64,000 bases of DNA from Costus lasius (GCA_027563935.2 CM050449.1:11498001-11562000); one strand, 5' to 3'; positions 11,561 to 22,806 are shown, counted from the first letter of the stretch. The notes: generated from the sequence alone by a model not told the origin. Program-made: numbers and translations.

Positions 11561-12931
11561 CTAATCATCATCATCCATGTCGGTATCAGTCTCCTCATCA
11601 TCCTCCTCACCAGGTGTAGTCTCTCCCATAGGCTCATCCGGATCCTTCTCCTGATCTTCCTCCTCATCACCGCTGCCAAGGTGGTGCCATAGAAATCTCT
11701 TTAAATCCTGGACATCATCACACACATCCTGGACAAAATCAAGTGCTCTCTCCAGAAGGCGTCCCTGACGGAACACCTCTGCAGACAATGCTTGGAAGAT
11801 CGCATCTTGGGCACTAGACTAACTTCTCTGAGTCGGGGCTATGCCGCGCGATGAAGAAATAGCTCTGAGTGATGGGGAGCCCATACTCATCCCAAACGGG
11901 TCACTACTACCACCCCAGGTGGGTGGTGGCGGTGCAAAGTCAAGTGGAGTAGGGGTAGCATCAGCAGCTGTACTTAGAGGAATTTTCCAATTCAATTAAT
12001 TCTGAACCGTAGTTCTTTCCTTTTTTGGCAGTGGTAAGGTTGGAGAGTTTGGTCCAAGATTCAAACAATATATATCTCCTTCTCTAACTATCATTCTCAT
12101 AGTCATACATGACTCTATATCTATCCTTGGATTTCCTCTTGCCATCTCAATCCCAAATGGTTATACATTCAAAGAAAGTGCAATAGGAGTAATAAACCGT
12201 CCTAACACTATAATGCCTTTCTTGACATGTGCAACTTTATCAAACTGTTTGACTAAGAAATAAGCAACATCTAGCTGATACCCATAAAGCATGCACCATA
12301 AGAAATAGAGTTTTGATTGGTGAACCATATCGTCGCTCTCACCTCGTCCGAAGACGGTGTGTGAGAGAACTCTATGCACTTATCGGAGACAAGTGTTGGA
12401 GATGCTAGTTGCTCTTGAATTCTTCGGTGAAAAATTCGAGTATGAGGTAATTTGATACCAAAATGCATTCTCGATATATCCTTGCAGTGGCTGTGTGGCT
12501 CCTCCTCCTGGTAAATGGAAGGCGGCTCTAATATCCCGGAGTGTGAGGCTCCTCTCAATGTTTGCAAGACAGAAGGTAAGGTGACCTTTCACTTCCTGGT
12601 TATGGTAATCATGGAATTCCACCTCTAAACTGCTGAAGAACTCCAAAACCAGGGGAAGATATGTTTGCGGCTGACTCTGGAAGAATTTCAGTGCTAATAT
12701 TTGCTCATACATCCAATGTACATCCTCATCAAGCCTTAGTATTTGCAATGTTCGTTTATTTGAATATCGTGTATTTGTAATCCGTCCAGTGAGTAGGTGA
12801 TTGTATCTAGCTTCTTGTACATCATCTCTAAAGATAATGCCATATGGATTTGCAGGAGATGGTGGTGCTGAAGAAGCAGCTTGTACTTTCCCTTTCCCTT
12901 TGCTCACAACTTGTTTCCTCCTTAGTGCCAT
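11561..12931 (-). pseudogene. Env-position ORF of Athila-like element (plant transposon protein type), frameshifted
   Basis: The frame opens at 12931 with MALRRKQVVSKGKGK and runs 183 codons in frame. It then continues in other frames (12271-12567, 12161-12379) and ends in an acidic tail (11561-11788). The text RDDVQEARYNHLLTGRI, WMYEQILALKF and LFLW-like patches (SKLYFLWCMLYG) match the ORF found downstream of pol in Athila-type elements (putative plant transposon protein / ATHILA ORF). Its role is unknown; in related elements it sits where retroviruses carry env. I see no convincing signal peptide or membrane segment. At least two frameshifts break it. It is preceded by a TATA box and hairpin array (13351-13700). 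Confidence 0.7.
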
Positions 12932-13350
12932 TTCAAGTAGTGTAGATGAAGTAAATTGAACTAGAGGGGTGAAGAAATAGAGGTGTTACCAAAATATGTG
13001 AACAGGACACTGGAAATAGAATCAGCTCAAAATGCAACGCTCAAATCCGGTCTTTCTGGTTGAAATTAGTCTTCGAAATCTTCAAAGGAAACACCCTTTT
13101 GCTCAATCGAAACCGTGGAGGACCAATGGTAGCTCAGGCAAAGCTTGGACGACAAGAAATGAAGCTCGGCGGAAACCAGCTTTCTGGACCAAATCGACGC
13201 TTTGAATTTCCGGAATGTGGCTTGGAGATGATTAGAACTCGGTCAGAAAGAGTCGTCGAACAATGTGGAAGGCAAGCAGAGGCTCGATTCGAAGAAGAGG
13301 CGCAAATGGGAGGAAATCATGGGTGAAAACTCTAAAAATATGGTTGAAGG

Positions 13351-13358
13351 TTTATATA
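13351..13358 (-). promoter_or_regulatory. Internal TATA box upstream of env-position ORF
   Basis: TATATAAA on the minus strand, next to the internal hairpin array and about 420 bases upstream of the env-position ORF start. The arrangement array - TATA - GC-rich leader copies that of the 5' LTR. Confidence 0.5.
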
Positions 13359-13369
13359 GAAGAAACAAA

Positions 13370-13700
13370 ATTATGACTATGTCAATTATCACGGCACACC
13401 CGTGAAATATTCTGTATAAAAACTAAATAAAATTATGGGCGTAATAATTTTCACACCACCCTTGTTAAAGTTTATGTAACAAAACTTACTCAAATTACAG
13501 GTGTGAAATAAATCATGGCATCCCCGTAATCTAAGTTTTTTTTTTTTTGAATCACATAAAATTACAAGTGTGAAAATTTTCACACCCCTACTATGAAACC
13601 CCCTGTATAGAAAAGTCCAAAAATTACGAGTGTGAAAATAATCACAGCACGCCCGTAAAAATCTCTGTTCAATAAGGATGTAAAGTTACGGCCGTAATTT
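13370..13700 (-). repeat. Internal hairpin-repeat array, six units of 61-67 bp
   Basis: Units begin near 13371, 13432, 13494, 13561, 13623 and 13685 with AATTAC/ATTATG ... GTGTGAAAAT ... CACGCCCGTAA, in the same orientation and spacing as the LTR arrays but clearly diverged from them. It abuts the point where integrase homology stops (about 13740). Confidence 0.85.
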
Positions 13701-13739
13701 CTGCGTAAGCTCCAAAAATAACCGTTTTGATGTAAAATA

Positions 13740-15690
13740 CATTTTTGACACACCTGATTGAAGCACTTTGAAAGCAGTCTGAGACGAACTGGCATGTCCT
13801 CCATAAGTAGAACCATGACAATGAAAAAGTACATCCTTGACCTCTTCCTCTAGCAGACATCTCATGTATAACTCATCTGCACATCTCTTAAATAGAAAAG
13901 ATCCTCTCAGAAATAGTGTCTTACTTCTGACAAAAATCTCTTTCTACCTGATAATTAAAGTTAGCAGGTAAGATATCAAACACCAAATAGTTTACAAAAT
14001 CTGTATGCCACAAAGCATCAATTCTTGCGATAGCAAAGAGATGCTCATCAGGGAATGCGTCATCAATCTCATGCTCGGTAACTTTCTGCACCCTTCTTAT
14101 TTTTGATATCTAAGTCGAACTCTTGCAGAGCAGAAGGATCCATCAACCTTGGCTTCGAATCCTTACTCATAAGATACCTGATTGCTGCATGATCTGTATA
14201 AACAACTACTTTAGAGTTAATAAAATAAGATCTAAATTTATTGAAGACAAAAACAATGGCTAGAAACTCTATTTATATTGTTGCATAATTGATCTGCGCG
14301 TCATCCAATGTATAAATAACATGATCACTGGCATCACACATCAATTCAAAAGGAAGCGACCAATCAGGTGGTTGAATTATTGGTGCTGTTGTAAGAACCT
14401 TTTTGAGTTTCTGAAAAGCAGACATATAATCTTGGTAAAAAACAAAAGGAATATCTTTACCAAGTAACTTAGTAAGAGATTTAGCAATTTTTAAAAAATC
14501 TTTAACAAAGTATATATAAAAACCAGCATGACTAAGAAAAATCATAATTCCATTAACAGAAGATGGTGGTGGCAATTTCTCAATCACCTCCACCTTTGTC
14601 TTATCTACTTTACTTCCACGATTAGAAATCAAGTGCCTTAGAACAATACCTTCATTAACCATGAAGTCACACTTTTTCTAATTTAAAACTAAATTAAAAT
14701 TTTCACGGCATTGTAACGCACGTGATAAATTAGAGAGACAAATATCAAAATCAGAACCATATACGAAAAAATCGTCCATAAACACATCCATAATATCCTC
14801 AATAAGATCAGAAAAAAATAGCCATCATGCAACGCTGTAAGGTAACAGGTGCATTGTAGAGTCCAAACGACATGCAGCGATAAAAAAAAATGTCATATGG
14901 GCAAGTAAACGTCATTTTTTCCTAATCTTCAGGATGAATAGAGATATGAAAGAAACTAGAATATCCTTTAAGATAGCAAAAATAGGAATTACAAACTAAA
15001 CGTTCCAACATCTGGTCAATAAAAGGGGAAGATGATCTTTTCGGGTGATGACATTTAATTTCCGATAGTCAATGCACATCCACCACCCTGTTGTCGTTCT
15101 TGTCGGAATAAGAGTGTTATTTTCATTTTAAATCATAGTAATCCCTCCTTTTTTCGGCACCACATGCACCGGGCTTACCCATTGGCTATCAGATATGGGG
15201 TAGATAACTCCAGTGTCCAGGAGCTTTAGAACTCCTTCATTACTACCTCCTTCATATTCGGTTTGAGCCTCCTTTGATACTCAATTGATGGCTTGTTCCC
15301 CTTTTCCAAAAATATTTTGTGCATACAAACAGAAGGATTAATTCCTTTTATATCATCAAGGGTATAGCCAATCACTTTCTTATGCAAAGTTTAGTAGTTT
15401 GAGATGCATCAAGCTTTGCATTAATGATTACAGGAAAAGTAGAGTTCTCTCCAAGAAATTCATACCTGAGGTTGCTTGGAAGAGTTTTAAATTCATACCT
15501 CTTTCCTTCATCCGGTTTACCTTCTGTTATGCTCAAGTGTTCTTTTTTCAACTTTTTGGACTCTAAGTGGTGATACAGAATATGAGCTTACCTCCTCTTC
15601 ATCACTGTCACCACCTTTGATAAGACACACTTCGAGTGGATCCTTCTCTATCCTGGAATCAATAGTCATAGGTGAAGTGTTTTCTAAGAT
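13740..15690 (-). pseudogene. Athila-like pol: RT, RNase H and truncated integrase
   Basis: In coding order: a linker ahead of RT; RT from about 15320 (KLLDTGVIYPISDSQWVSPV, then CIDYRKLNVITRKDHLP, then the active-site FMDDFFVYG near 14780); RNase H (SLPFELMCDASD at 14340; [21 protein letters not shown] near 14170-14220); and the start of the integrase zinc-binding domain (DVLFHCHGSTYGGHAS near 13800-13845). Integrase then stops within about 30 codons where the hairpin array begins, so the catalytic core is absent. Several stops and frameshifts occur, for example near 15130, 14940 and 14280. Largest clean frame: 14273-14662. Confidence 0.85.
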
Positions 15691-15691
15691 T

Positions 15692-16144
15692 TCAACACCA
15701 TAGTAGGATCTTGCAAAAAAAAAAAGGTTTCTTTAGATTTGCTGTTAAATCAAAATCTACAGAGTCCTCACCTATCTTGAAAATGAGCTTCCCATTCTTA
15801 ACTTCAATCATGGCTCCAACTGTCGCCAAAAAGGGGTGACCTAAAATTATGGGAAGTTTAGAATCTTCTTCCATCTCGAGGACAACAAAATCAGCATGAA
15901 TAAAGAACTTACCGACCTTAATAGGCACATCCTCTAAAATACCTACCGAATGCCGTACAGAGCGGTCGGCTAGCTGTAGAGAAATAAAAGTAAGTTTGAG
16001 ATCTCCAATGTTCAGCTTCTTACAAACAGAGTGTGGCATCAAGCTGACACTAGCCCCTAAATCACACAATGCACGGTCAGTAGACATATCACCAATCAAA
16101 CATGTAATAGAAAAACTCTTTGGATCCTTAAGCTTTGGTGGCAA
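15692..16144 (-). pseudogene. Retroviral-type aspartic protease domain of Athila-like element
   Basis: A 150-codon clean frame. It contains the active-site-like ALCDLGASVSLMPHSV (Asp at about residue 28), then PIILGHPFLATVGAMIEV, the second half of a pepsin-like retroelement protease fold. The protease cuts the Gag-Pol chain. Plant gypsy elements commonly have LCDLGAS here, so the site itself looks intact, but gag and pol around it are broken. Confidence 0.85.
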
Positions 16145-16517
16145 TTTATTCTAAATTATTGCACTGCACTCCTCGGTGAGTTCGACCGTTCCATGCTCTT
16201 CCAACTTCCCCTTGTTGGACACTATTTCTTTCAAGAACTTGACATATGAAGACATGTGAAAATGCATCAGTGAAAAGTATATTAATATAAAGCTTTTTAA
16301 GTACCTCTAAATTTTTTTCAAATTGCTTATAAAGTTTAGCCTTTGTCGATCTTTGAGGGAAAGGTGCTGGCGGTTTGTAGGAAGGTGGTGGTACATAAAC
16401 TGGTTCCGACTCCCTATCTTGTAAAGATGCTTCGCCATTGTTTCCTTCTTCCTTTGTGGATTCAGAATTCTACACCTCTTGGTCTTGTATTGAATCTAGT
16501 ACCCGTGGCTCTTCCAA

Positions 16518-17623
16518 TTATTTCCCACTGTGTGTTGTAATGGCATTGCAGTGCTCATGTGGGTTTACCTCTAGTTTCCCCGATAGTCTACCTGTAGGCT
16601 TACTTGAAGAACTAGTCTGCTGAGCTATCTGAGTTTCCAACATCTTCTGATGGGTCTCCATAGATTCCATCTTGGAAGTTAGATTCTTGATAGAATCACC
16701 AACATGTCTAAATTCTTGCCTGAAATCATCGACTTGATGTTTGAAATCATCAAATTGATGTTTAAAATCATCATTCTGCTTGGTTTGTGTGGCAATAAAT
16801 GTCTCCATTAGAATTTTCAGGTTCGATTTCCGAGGAGCTTGAGTTTGAGACTGATTGTACTGACTTTACTGAAAGCTAGGGGCTATCGATTGTTACTCTG
16901 AGGTGCTTGGTTTTGATTGCTCCTCCAAGAGAGATTGGGATGGTTCCTCCACCTAGGGTTGTAAGTGCTAGAGTATGGGTCATTCTGAGGTCTTTCATTA
17001 TAATTCTCAATTGCATTAGCTTGCTCAGAGTTGCACTCACCCTGTGTAGAAACTCCCAATTGACAATCTTGTGTATAATGTCATGCATTACCTCAAATTT
17101 CACACGAAACAACATTAACAGTAGCAGGATTAAGATTTAAAGAATTAATTTTATTGGTTAGAGAGTCAACCTTAGCGGCAAGCGATGTGATGGTATCTAA
17201 GTCATACCTACCTGACGCCTTGGCAGATAGTCCTCTCTCATTTATCCATTGATAATGATTCAAAGCCATTTTCTCAAACAAATTAATTGCATTATCCACA
17301 CTCTTGTTCATGATCGCCCCACCAGTGGCAACATCAACCGTCATACGAGTATTATAATTCAATGCATTATAGAATGTGAGAGTGATTACCCACTTGTCGA
17401 GGCTGTGGTGTAGATACATCCTCTGAAGTTCTTTAAATCTGAGATGAGCAATACTAGAGCGAACCCCTTGCAGGTTTGGGTTTGTGTAATCCTTTAAAGA
17501 TCGTTGATCACCCTTCTTAGATTTTAAGATTTCCTTTGCTAATTGCTTTCTGCGTAAGCGAAAAGTTCTCTTTGGTTCAGGATCTTCCTTAAATAACTTC
17601 CTGGAATACTTGGGTATAAACAA
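16518..17623 (-). pseudogene. Athila-like gag, internally deleted and frameshifted
   Basis: 17093-17623 opens with a basic N-terminus, reaches the segment that normally precedes the Gag core, then jumps to the late motif TFYNALNYNTRMTVDVATGG and LFEKMALNHYQWINERG. About 100-150 residues of the usual Gag core are missing between them. A Cys-containing, Asn/Pro-rich part follows in another frame (about 16870-17100), then a coiled-coil-like tail (16518-16808) with repeats of DDFKHQ and KMLETQIAQQ. The same KMLETQIAQQ phrase occurs in the ORF of the 40.7-47.4 kb element. Confidence 0.8.
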
Positions 17624-17760
17624 TTAACAGGTTAAACTGAAGATGGAAAATAAACAATCAGTTCAAAGAAAGACTATAAATAAACAGAGTTAAGTAACAA
17701 GTAAAAGAAAACAAAGTCTACTTTTTATCGATCCTTAGATTGAGTCAATATTAGCGAAAT
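17624..17760 (-). other. Leader between PBS and gag
   Basis: Short untranslated leader of the Athila-like element between its primer-binding site and gag. Confidence 0.5.
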
Positions 17761-17781
17761 TGGTCCCCGGCAACGGCGCTA
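17761..17781 (-). promoter_or_regulatory. Primer-binding site, tRNA-Asp
   Basis: The plus strand reads CCCCGGCAACGGCGCTA, the 3' end of plant tRNA-Asp apart from one base before the final A. It lies six bases from the LTR start at 17788, the normal position for priming minus-strand DNA synthesis. Confidence 0.85.
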
Positions 17782-18683
17782 AAGCCTTGATGTGTTCCGC
17801 AAGTGCACGGACAAATGGAAGTAATAAAAATATCGATCCCACAGGGATCAATGACTAAGTACTGACTCTACTTAAGATCGTTAGCTAGTCTAATCTAAAA
17901 GAGAATGGTTTTTTATCTCAACTAAATTGAAGAAACAGTAAAACATACTTTGATTGTAATCGATTTGATGGAAATTTAGGACTTCGGGTTCACCACACTA
18001 TGTTCCATGACTTTGTATAATTAAAAAATATCTTTAGAAGGATTTATTGTGTTGAAGGGGATTTATCTGCATGTACAGATTGCCCCCTCTTAGTAGGATA
18101 ATCCGATGTCTATGTGAATTAATCCTCTACTCTTGTGGTTATTAATTCGAAATAAATTCAATGAGTTCTTAATAAATCTAAGAAATTGCTCAAGCCAATT
18201 CGAACTATTCTCGTGTTCGAATCAACTTGTCCAAAAATTGTAGATCCGACGTCGCAATTCACCTCTCAATACTTCTTACGACGTCTCTAAACATGCAAAT
18301 TATGACCATTAATTAACACGTAATAAGCACAACAATTATTAAATCAAACACAAGTAATTACTTCATAAGAAGATAACAAACAATCAAGTCATAACAACAT
18401 AAAGCGTTATACCCTAAATCCTGAATAAAGAGTTTTCGCTGATATGTTCATCATGTTCATTGTAGAAATCCATGTTTGATTACAAAATTGGCAAATAAAA
18501 ATAAAGATCAACAAAGAGGAAAGAATTCAAGGCTTCCTGATGAGAATCTATGCCAAGTAATCAGAAAAACGAAGTTTTCCTAGTGAAGAATCGCCGTCCG
18601 CCGCCAGTCACCCATAATCATGCCCTTTTGTCGAATCCCCCTTGAAAATTGGCCAAAAAGTCCTGATAATTGCTCCCAAGCTT

Positions 18684-18692
18684 CCTTATATA
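18684..18692 (-). promoter_or_regulatory. TATA box of the 5' LTR
   Basis: TATATAAGG on the minus strand, about 95 bases downstream (element sense) of the hairpin array. A GC-richer leader follows. This is the likely core promoter of the element. Confidence 0.6.
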
Positions 18693-18786
18693 GTTCTCCA
18701 TCCTTAGAATAAGTTTTCCCTAAAATTCGGCGTGAAAAGGAATCAAATCGGGTGAGAAACTGAGTCAAACTCGAAACTAGCAGATA

Positions 18787-19165
18787 AAATTACGGATGTG
18801 ATAATAATTACGGCATGCCCGTAATTTTTTATGTGTATTTTTGTTAAGGAATATGAAAGAATTATGGTCGTGATAATTATTACGGTATGCCCGTAATTCT
18901 CTCTGTATATTCTGGAAAATAACCAAGGAGAATTACGGCAGTGATTATAATTACGGCACATTCGTAATTGTTTATGTGGAAAATCTTCAGAATATCACGG
19001 CCGTGAAAATAATCAAGGGTAGGCCGTGATTCTTTATGTGAATTTCGAAATTTGTATCAAATAAATTACGGCTGGGATAATTTTCACAAGCAGGCCATAA
19101 TTATTTATGTGCTTTCCCTTCATATTACGATCGTAGTAATTATCACGGGTGGGTTGTAATTTTCC
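18787..19165 (-). repeat. Hairpin-repeat array, six units (5' LTR)
   Basis: Counterpart of 6187-6562 with the same unit order. Comparing both copies shows stem bases changing while the spacing is kept. Confidence 0.9.
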
Positions 19166-19413
19166 AAATAAGCTCCGTTTTGCCTGAAAATTGATACGCA
19201 GCTTGGTCTCGACATCTGGAATCCATTCGTGGACCTAAATCTTCAAAAATATATCAAAAATTAGTCATTTTTCCCTGAAAAATGGTAAAAGCAAAAAGAG
19301 GTGAAGATTCCGAACAAACAAAAGGATTTAAGTCAAAGTGAAAATATGATAAAAATAGGAGAGATTATGTATAAAAATCATAGTAAAAATATTATATAAA
19401 AACAAGACATCGG

Positions 19414-19591
19414 GTATTGAAAGGAAAAATAGAAAAATCCTAGTCATTTATTGAGTTATTAAGTGCATACAAATAGATAGAACCGATAACACGCCCCACT
19501 AGACTATATTGTATTCACTATCTTAACCATGTATGCAATAAGATATAAGAAAATTATCTAATAAAGATAAATTAAGATAATAAATCTAGCA
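19414..19591 (-). repeat. 3' LTR of old copia element
   Basis: Aligns with 24867-25037 over GAAAGGAAAAA, CAACTATCTTAACCATG-like and AAGATTAAGATGA-like blocks. Its outer edge adjoins the gypsy insertion. Confidence 0.65.
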
Positions 19592-19838
19592 CTTTCCCTC
19601 AAGTTAGAGTGTATATATCAAGCCCATTTAGCTTGTCATATAATACGGCATTCATTCGATGAAAGTACCTTCATGAATATATCTATCAGTTGATCTTTAG
19701 AATTAGTAAAGGGAATTAAAATTTGTTTGGATAGAACAACATCGTGGACAAAATTATAATCAATCTCCACATGTTGAATTCTTTCACAAAACATTAAATT
19801 GTTGGTAATGTATATTGCAGATTGGTTGTTATCGGAAG
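19592..19838 (-). pseudogene. Copia RNase H, C-terminal piece
   Basis: On the minus strand it reads DNNQSAIYITNN, HVEIDYNFVHDVVLSKQIL and PFTNSKDQLIDIF, the usual end of a copia polyprotein, then decays with stops before the LTR. The upstream half of the domain lies on the far side of the TRIM-like insertion. Confidence 0.75.
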
Positions 19839-20545
19839 AAAAGAAAGGAGAAATATGAATGAGAATTATAATGATATTACATTGAGAATAGATTCTATCA
19901 AATTATATAATAGATGTAACCTCTATATAGAGAGATCTTGAATACAAAATTAATAATTATTATTTACTATATATATGTGGCTATATCTAATTTAACTCAT
20001 TCTAATATGATCATTTCTAACACTTCCTCTCAACTTAGAGTATTTGTGATAGTTATGTCTAAATCACCACAAGCGACATAGTAGCTTTAGACATTATGAG
20101 AACCCCATGGTGATTAGAGGAAGACTTGCATGCTCCTAAAATTATGAAGAAAGCACTCTTAACTGTTTGAAGAAGATGTAGATGAAGACAATGGAGGAAG
20201 GAACGAGCTAGTGATGAACAATAACCATGGTGAATAGTAGTAGTAGAGAAAATCTTATAAGTGGCAACAATATTAATAGTGATGAACAGTAATTGTAGTA
20301 AACAGTAGTAGTGAAGGAGAAAAAGAGTAGATTAGTGTTTCTTGCTCTGATACTGTAGTAGAAGAAAAGAGAGAAAAAATATGGATGAGAATCATAATGA
20401 TATTATATTAAAAATAAATTCTACAAATACATGTAACCTATGTATGTATGAGTCTTGAATACAAAATTAATAATTATTATTTACTATATATGTGACTATA
20501 TCTGATTTGACTCATTCTAATATAACTATTTCTAATATTTGTAAT
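19838..20545 (-). mobile_element. TRIM-like element, about 0.7 kb, inside copia RNase H
   Basis: Two direct repeats of about 190 bp (about 19838-20031 and 20353-20542) share blocks such as AATACAAAATTAATAATTAT and TTTACTATATAT. The inner edge of the right repeat touches GTATCAGAGCAAG (minus strand, about 20340-20352), a tRNA-iMet primer site. The 320-bp interior, rich in AGTAGTAG and AACAGTA, is non-coding. Copia RNase H motifs resume directly on both sides (YYY before, DNNQSAIYI after). Exact ends are uncertain by several bases. Confidence 0.72.
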
Positions 20546-20727
20546 AATACATGAGCATAGGTGTTAAGTAAAACCAAAATCCTTTAGTAGATTACAAAGC
20601 CATATCATTTTATAAGTGCTATAGGTTATAACTTTTTATTTAGTTCACAATTAGATCATGCTATCACATTTTATTTTCTACTTTTCCAAGTAACCAAATT
20701 CCTCAAAAGCTGTGTAATTTATATATT
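20545..20727 (-). pseudogene. Copia RNase H, N-terminal piece
   Basis: On the minus strand: FEE, NLVTWKSRK, NVIA, then LLKDFGFT and TPMLMYYY, with stops and one frameshift. This is the part of the domain that precedes the piece at 19592-19838. It ends at the next insertion. Confidence 0.7.
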
Positions 20728-22806
20728 GATACAACTTATTCCTCAACCGGAGATTCGGCAAATTCATGCCAAACACATGCCCAAAGAAAAGATAATAACT
20801 CTCGATAGCCCCTCTTGACCCTCCAAACCCTAATATATACTATTACTCTTCTACCCTTAGACTAGACTAACTAGGTTGGCTCATAAGATTGCCCCTCTCA
20901 TGAATTATAGCCTTTTTCAAAGGTTGTTTGACAATTTAAACTATTATTCTCATAGCTCAGAACCCATAGTTGTTGCCTCCCCAAATTCTTGTGTTGCCCC
21001 TCCTTTGACTCCTTCCACGTCATCATCCTCTGAATAAAATTAAAGAAAAATTCTTATTCTCATATTAGTGCATTGAGTGGTAAGATTGATCACAATAGAA
21101 ATACAACCCTTTTTCTCATTTGTTGATGTAGTCTTAGTAGAATATGGATCGGCGGGCCATGTTGATTTCTTTGTACAAGGTGGGTCTTCCCTTTGCTTGT
21201 GTCATGATATCGGAGCTACCGCTTGTAATTCTCTGTTGAGGAACATTATGGGTCGAAATGACCCTAAAAATGTACTTGATAATGTTGAATACGAGGGAGT
21301 ATTTTCTCATAATAGTTTTTAGATCCCAAATAGATTTTGCATGTCACTTCTTTAGCCTCTATCTACCCCTTTAGTTCGGCTCCCCTGTCATCTCCGTCTA
21401 AATGAAGCGAGCAAGTGTCGTAGTTTGCAAAATGTTGGTGGGAAAAGGCTCATATCCTTTCTCAGATGTAGTTTAATGCCTTTTAAAAAAAATCTCACAT
21501 ATTATTGTTCAAATATAATGCCTTCAAAAAAAAATCTTACATATTATTGTTCAGCAAGATTGGATATTTATGAAAATATCTCCTCATAAGTTGCCACATG
21601 CTCCATAACTGTCATGTGCCCCTGTGCGCTATCAAGTGCTCATACACAGTGATGTCTAGAAATTTACTATACCTTTGCAATATTTCTTCTTTCAACATTT
21701 CCCATGTAAGTTTAAAAATTCTTTGCTTCATCCATCTAAATCAGTTGCCCATTTGACCTTCTATGCTCATGAAGACTATTGGGATCTTATACTCCTTAGT
21801 TGTCCCCTAGATGTCAAAGCATTATTCTGTCTAAACTATCCAAATCCCGGTAGTTCTATGCATATATAGATCCATCGTCTGTCCTCTCCCATTACCATCT
21901 CTCCCATTACCATCTTCCCATCTAAGCCTCCCCTTAAGCAAATACCCCCTCCCCACCTGCCTTTAATGTAGAGGCCTGTAACATTGGGCCTTAGACCCAC
22001 GTCTGGTGGAGATCGTTGCTCCTCATGTGTTAGTAGTGGGTGGTGCAACTCACTGTAGTGGCGGTAGTCAGTGGCTATTAGAAATTCTGTCAAGTCCACC
22101 CTCCTCTCTTTCATTGGCTCCACTAGTAAATCCTTCATCTCATTAGAAACTCTAAGGTGATAATCCATCTCTACCTAGCACTAGTTAATTTTTGCTAGTT
22201 CCTCTCAATTCTATCGTTGTTCCTCTCTTCCTACAAAGACTTTTATCCCCATTTCTCTCCCACCAACTAAACTCTATTTGTACTGCACACTTCCACCACC
22301 ATCTTCTCAAACGCTTCTAGAGCACCTCTCCCCTTGTTATTGTTACCGAGCTCCATATGTCTTCACCAAATGAATTCTTTCACCATGAAAACACTTCGGC
22401 CCTTTCCATTGGCATCTCTCCTTATTTGACCGAGCCCCAAACCCTTGGAGGAATCATGCTTGTTGCCTCACTCCTCGTTTGCCTCTCCTGCTTTAACTTC
22501 TTCGAAGCCTATTAGCTTAGTTCCTTATTGCGCTTCATTTGCCAACAATAATGCTTCGTCAAGGGCAATTACCTCTACATACTTCCTTGATCCATCGACC
22601 TGACATGTTGGACCAATTGATACAACTTATTCCTCAATTGAAGATCTAGGAGTTCATGTCAAATGCACGCCTAAAGGAAAAATGACTCTCAATACTCCCT
22701 CTCTTGACCCTTCAAATCCTAATATATACTATTACTCTTCTACCCTACTAACCGGGTCTAAATGTCTGACCCAGACCCAGTTTGCTAACTAGGTTGGCCC
22801 ATAACA
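20727..22806. mobile_element. Non-coding short-LTR element, about 2.1 kb
   Basis: Direct repeats at 20727-20887 and 22618-22806 begin TGATACAACTTATTCCTCAA and share CCTAATATATACTATTACTC and CTAACTAGGTTGGC. The 1.7-kb interior has no recognisable gag or pol, although it carries small frames (21077-21322 plus, 21836-22168 minus) I cannot identify. Flanks (TATAT / CACAT) do not give a convincing duplication. It could be a TRIM/LARD-type element or the LTR pair of a gutted copia element. Confidence 0.6.

Larger units (their letters stand above)
6084..19412 (-). mobile_element. Athila-like Ty3/gypsy retrotransposon, full length but defective
   Basis: A 13.3-kb element read on the minus strand. 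Order in element sense: 5' LTR (17788-19412), tRNA-Asp PBS, gag, aspartic protease, RT-RNase H, truncated integrase, hairpin-repeat array with TATA box, env-position ORF, then the 3' LTR (6084-6797), with a hAT transposon inserted near the 3' end. The 5-bp duplication GGTAT lies at 6079-6083 and 19413-19417. The TTGCTTGAGGACAAGCAA-type word next to the 3' LTR (6817-6838 in plus sense), the PBS type and an ORF downstream of pol all suggest the Athila lineage. Gag, pol and the 3' LTR carry deletions, stops or frameshifts, so it is not autonomous. It landed at the edge of the older copia LTR that begins near 19414. Confidence 0.88.
17788..19412 (-). repeat. 5' LTR of the Athila-like element (1,625 bp)
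   Basis: Starts TGATGT next to the PBS spacer and ends ACATCG before the GGTAT duplication. It contains the hairpin array (18787-19165), a TATA box (18684-18692), and a TATCGATCCCACAGGGATC-like word near 17830 shared with the LTRs at 40.7 and 46.0 kb. Confidence 0.9.

Noticed and set aside
13060..13326. Plus-strand 88-codon frame
   Set aside because: It lies antisense in the leader between the internal array and the env-position ORF; no homology recognised.
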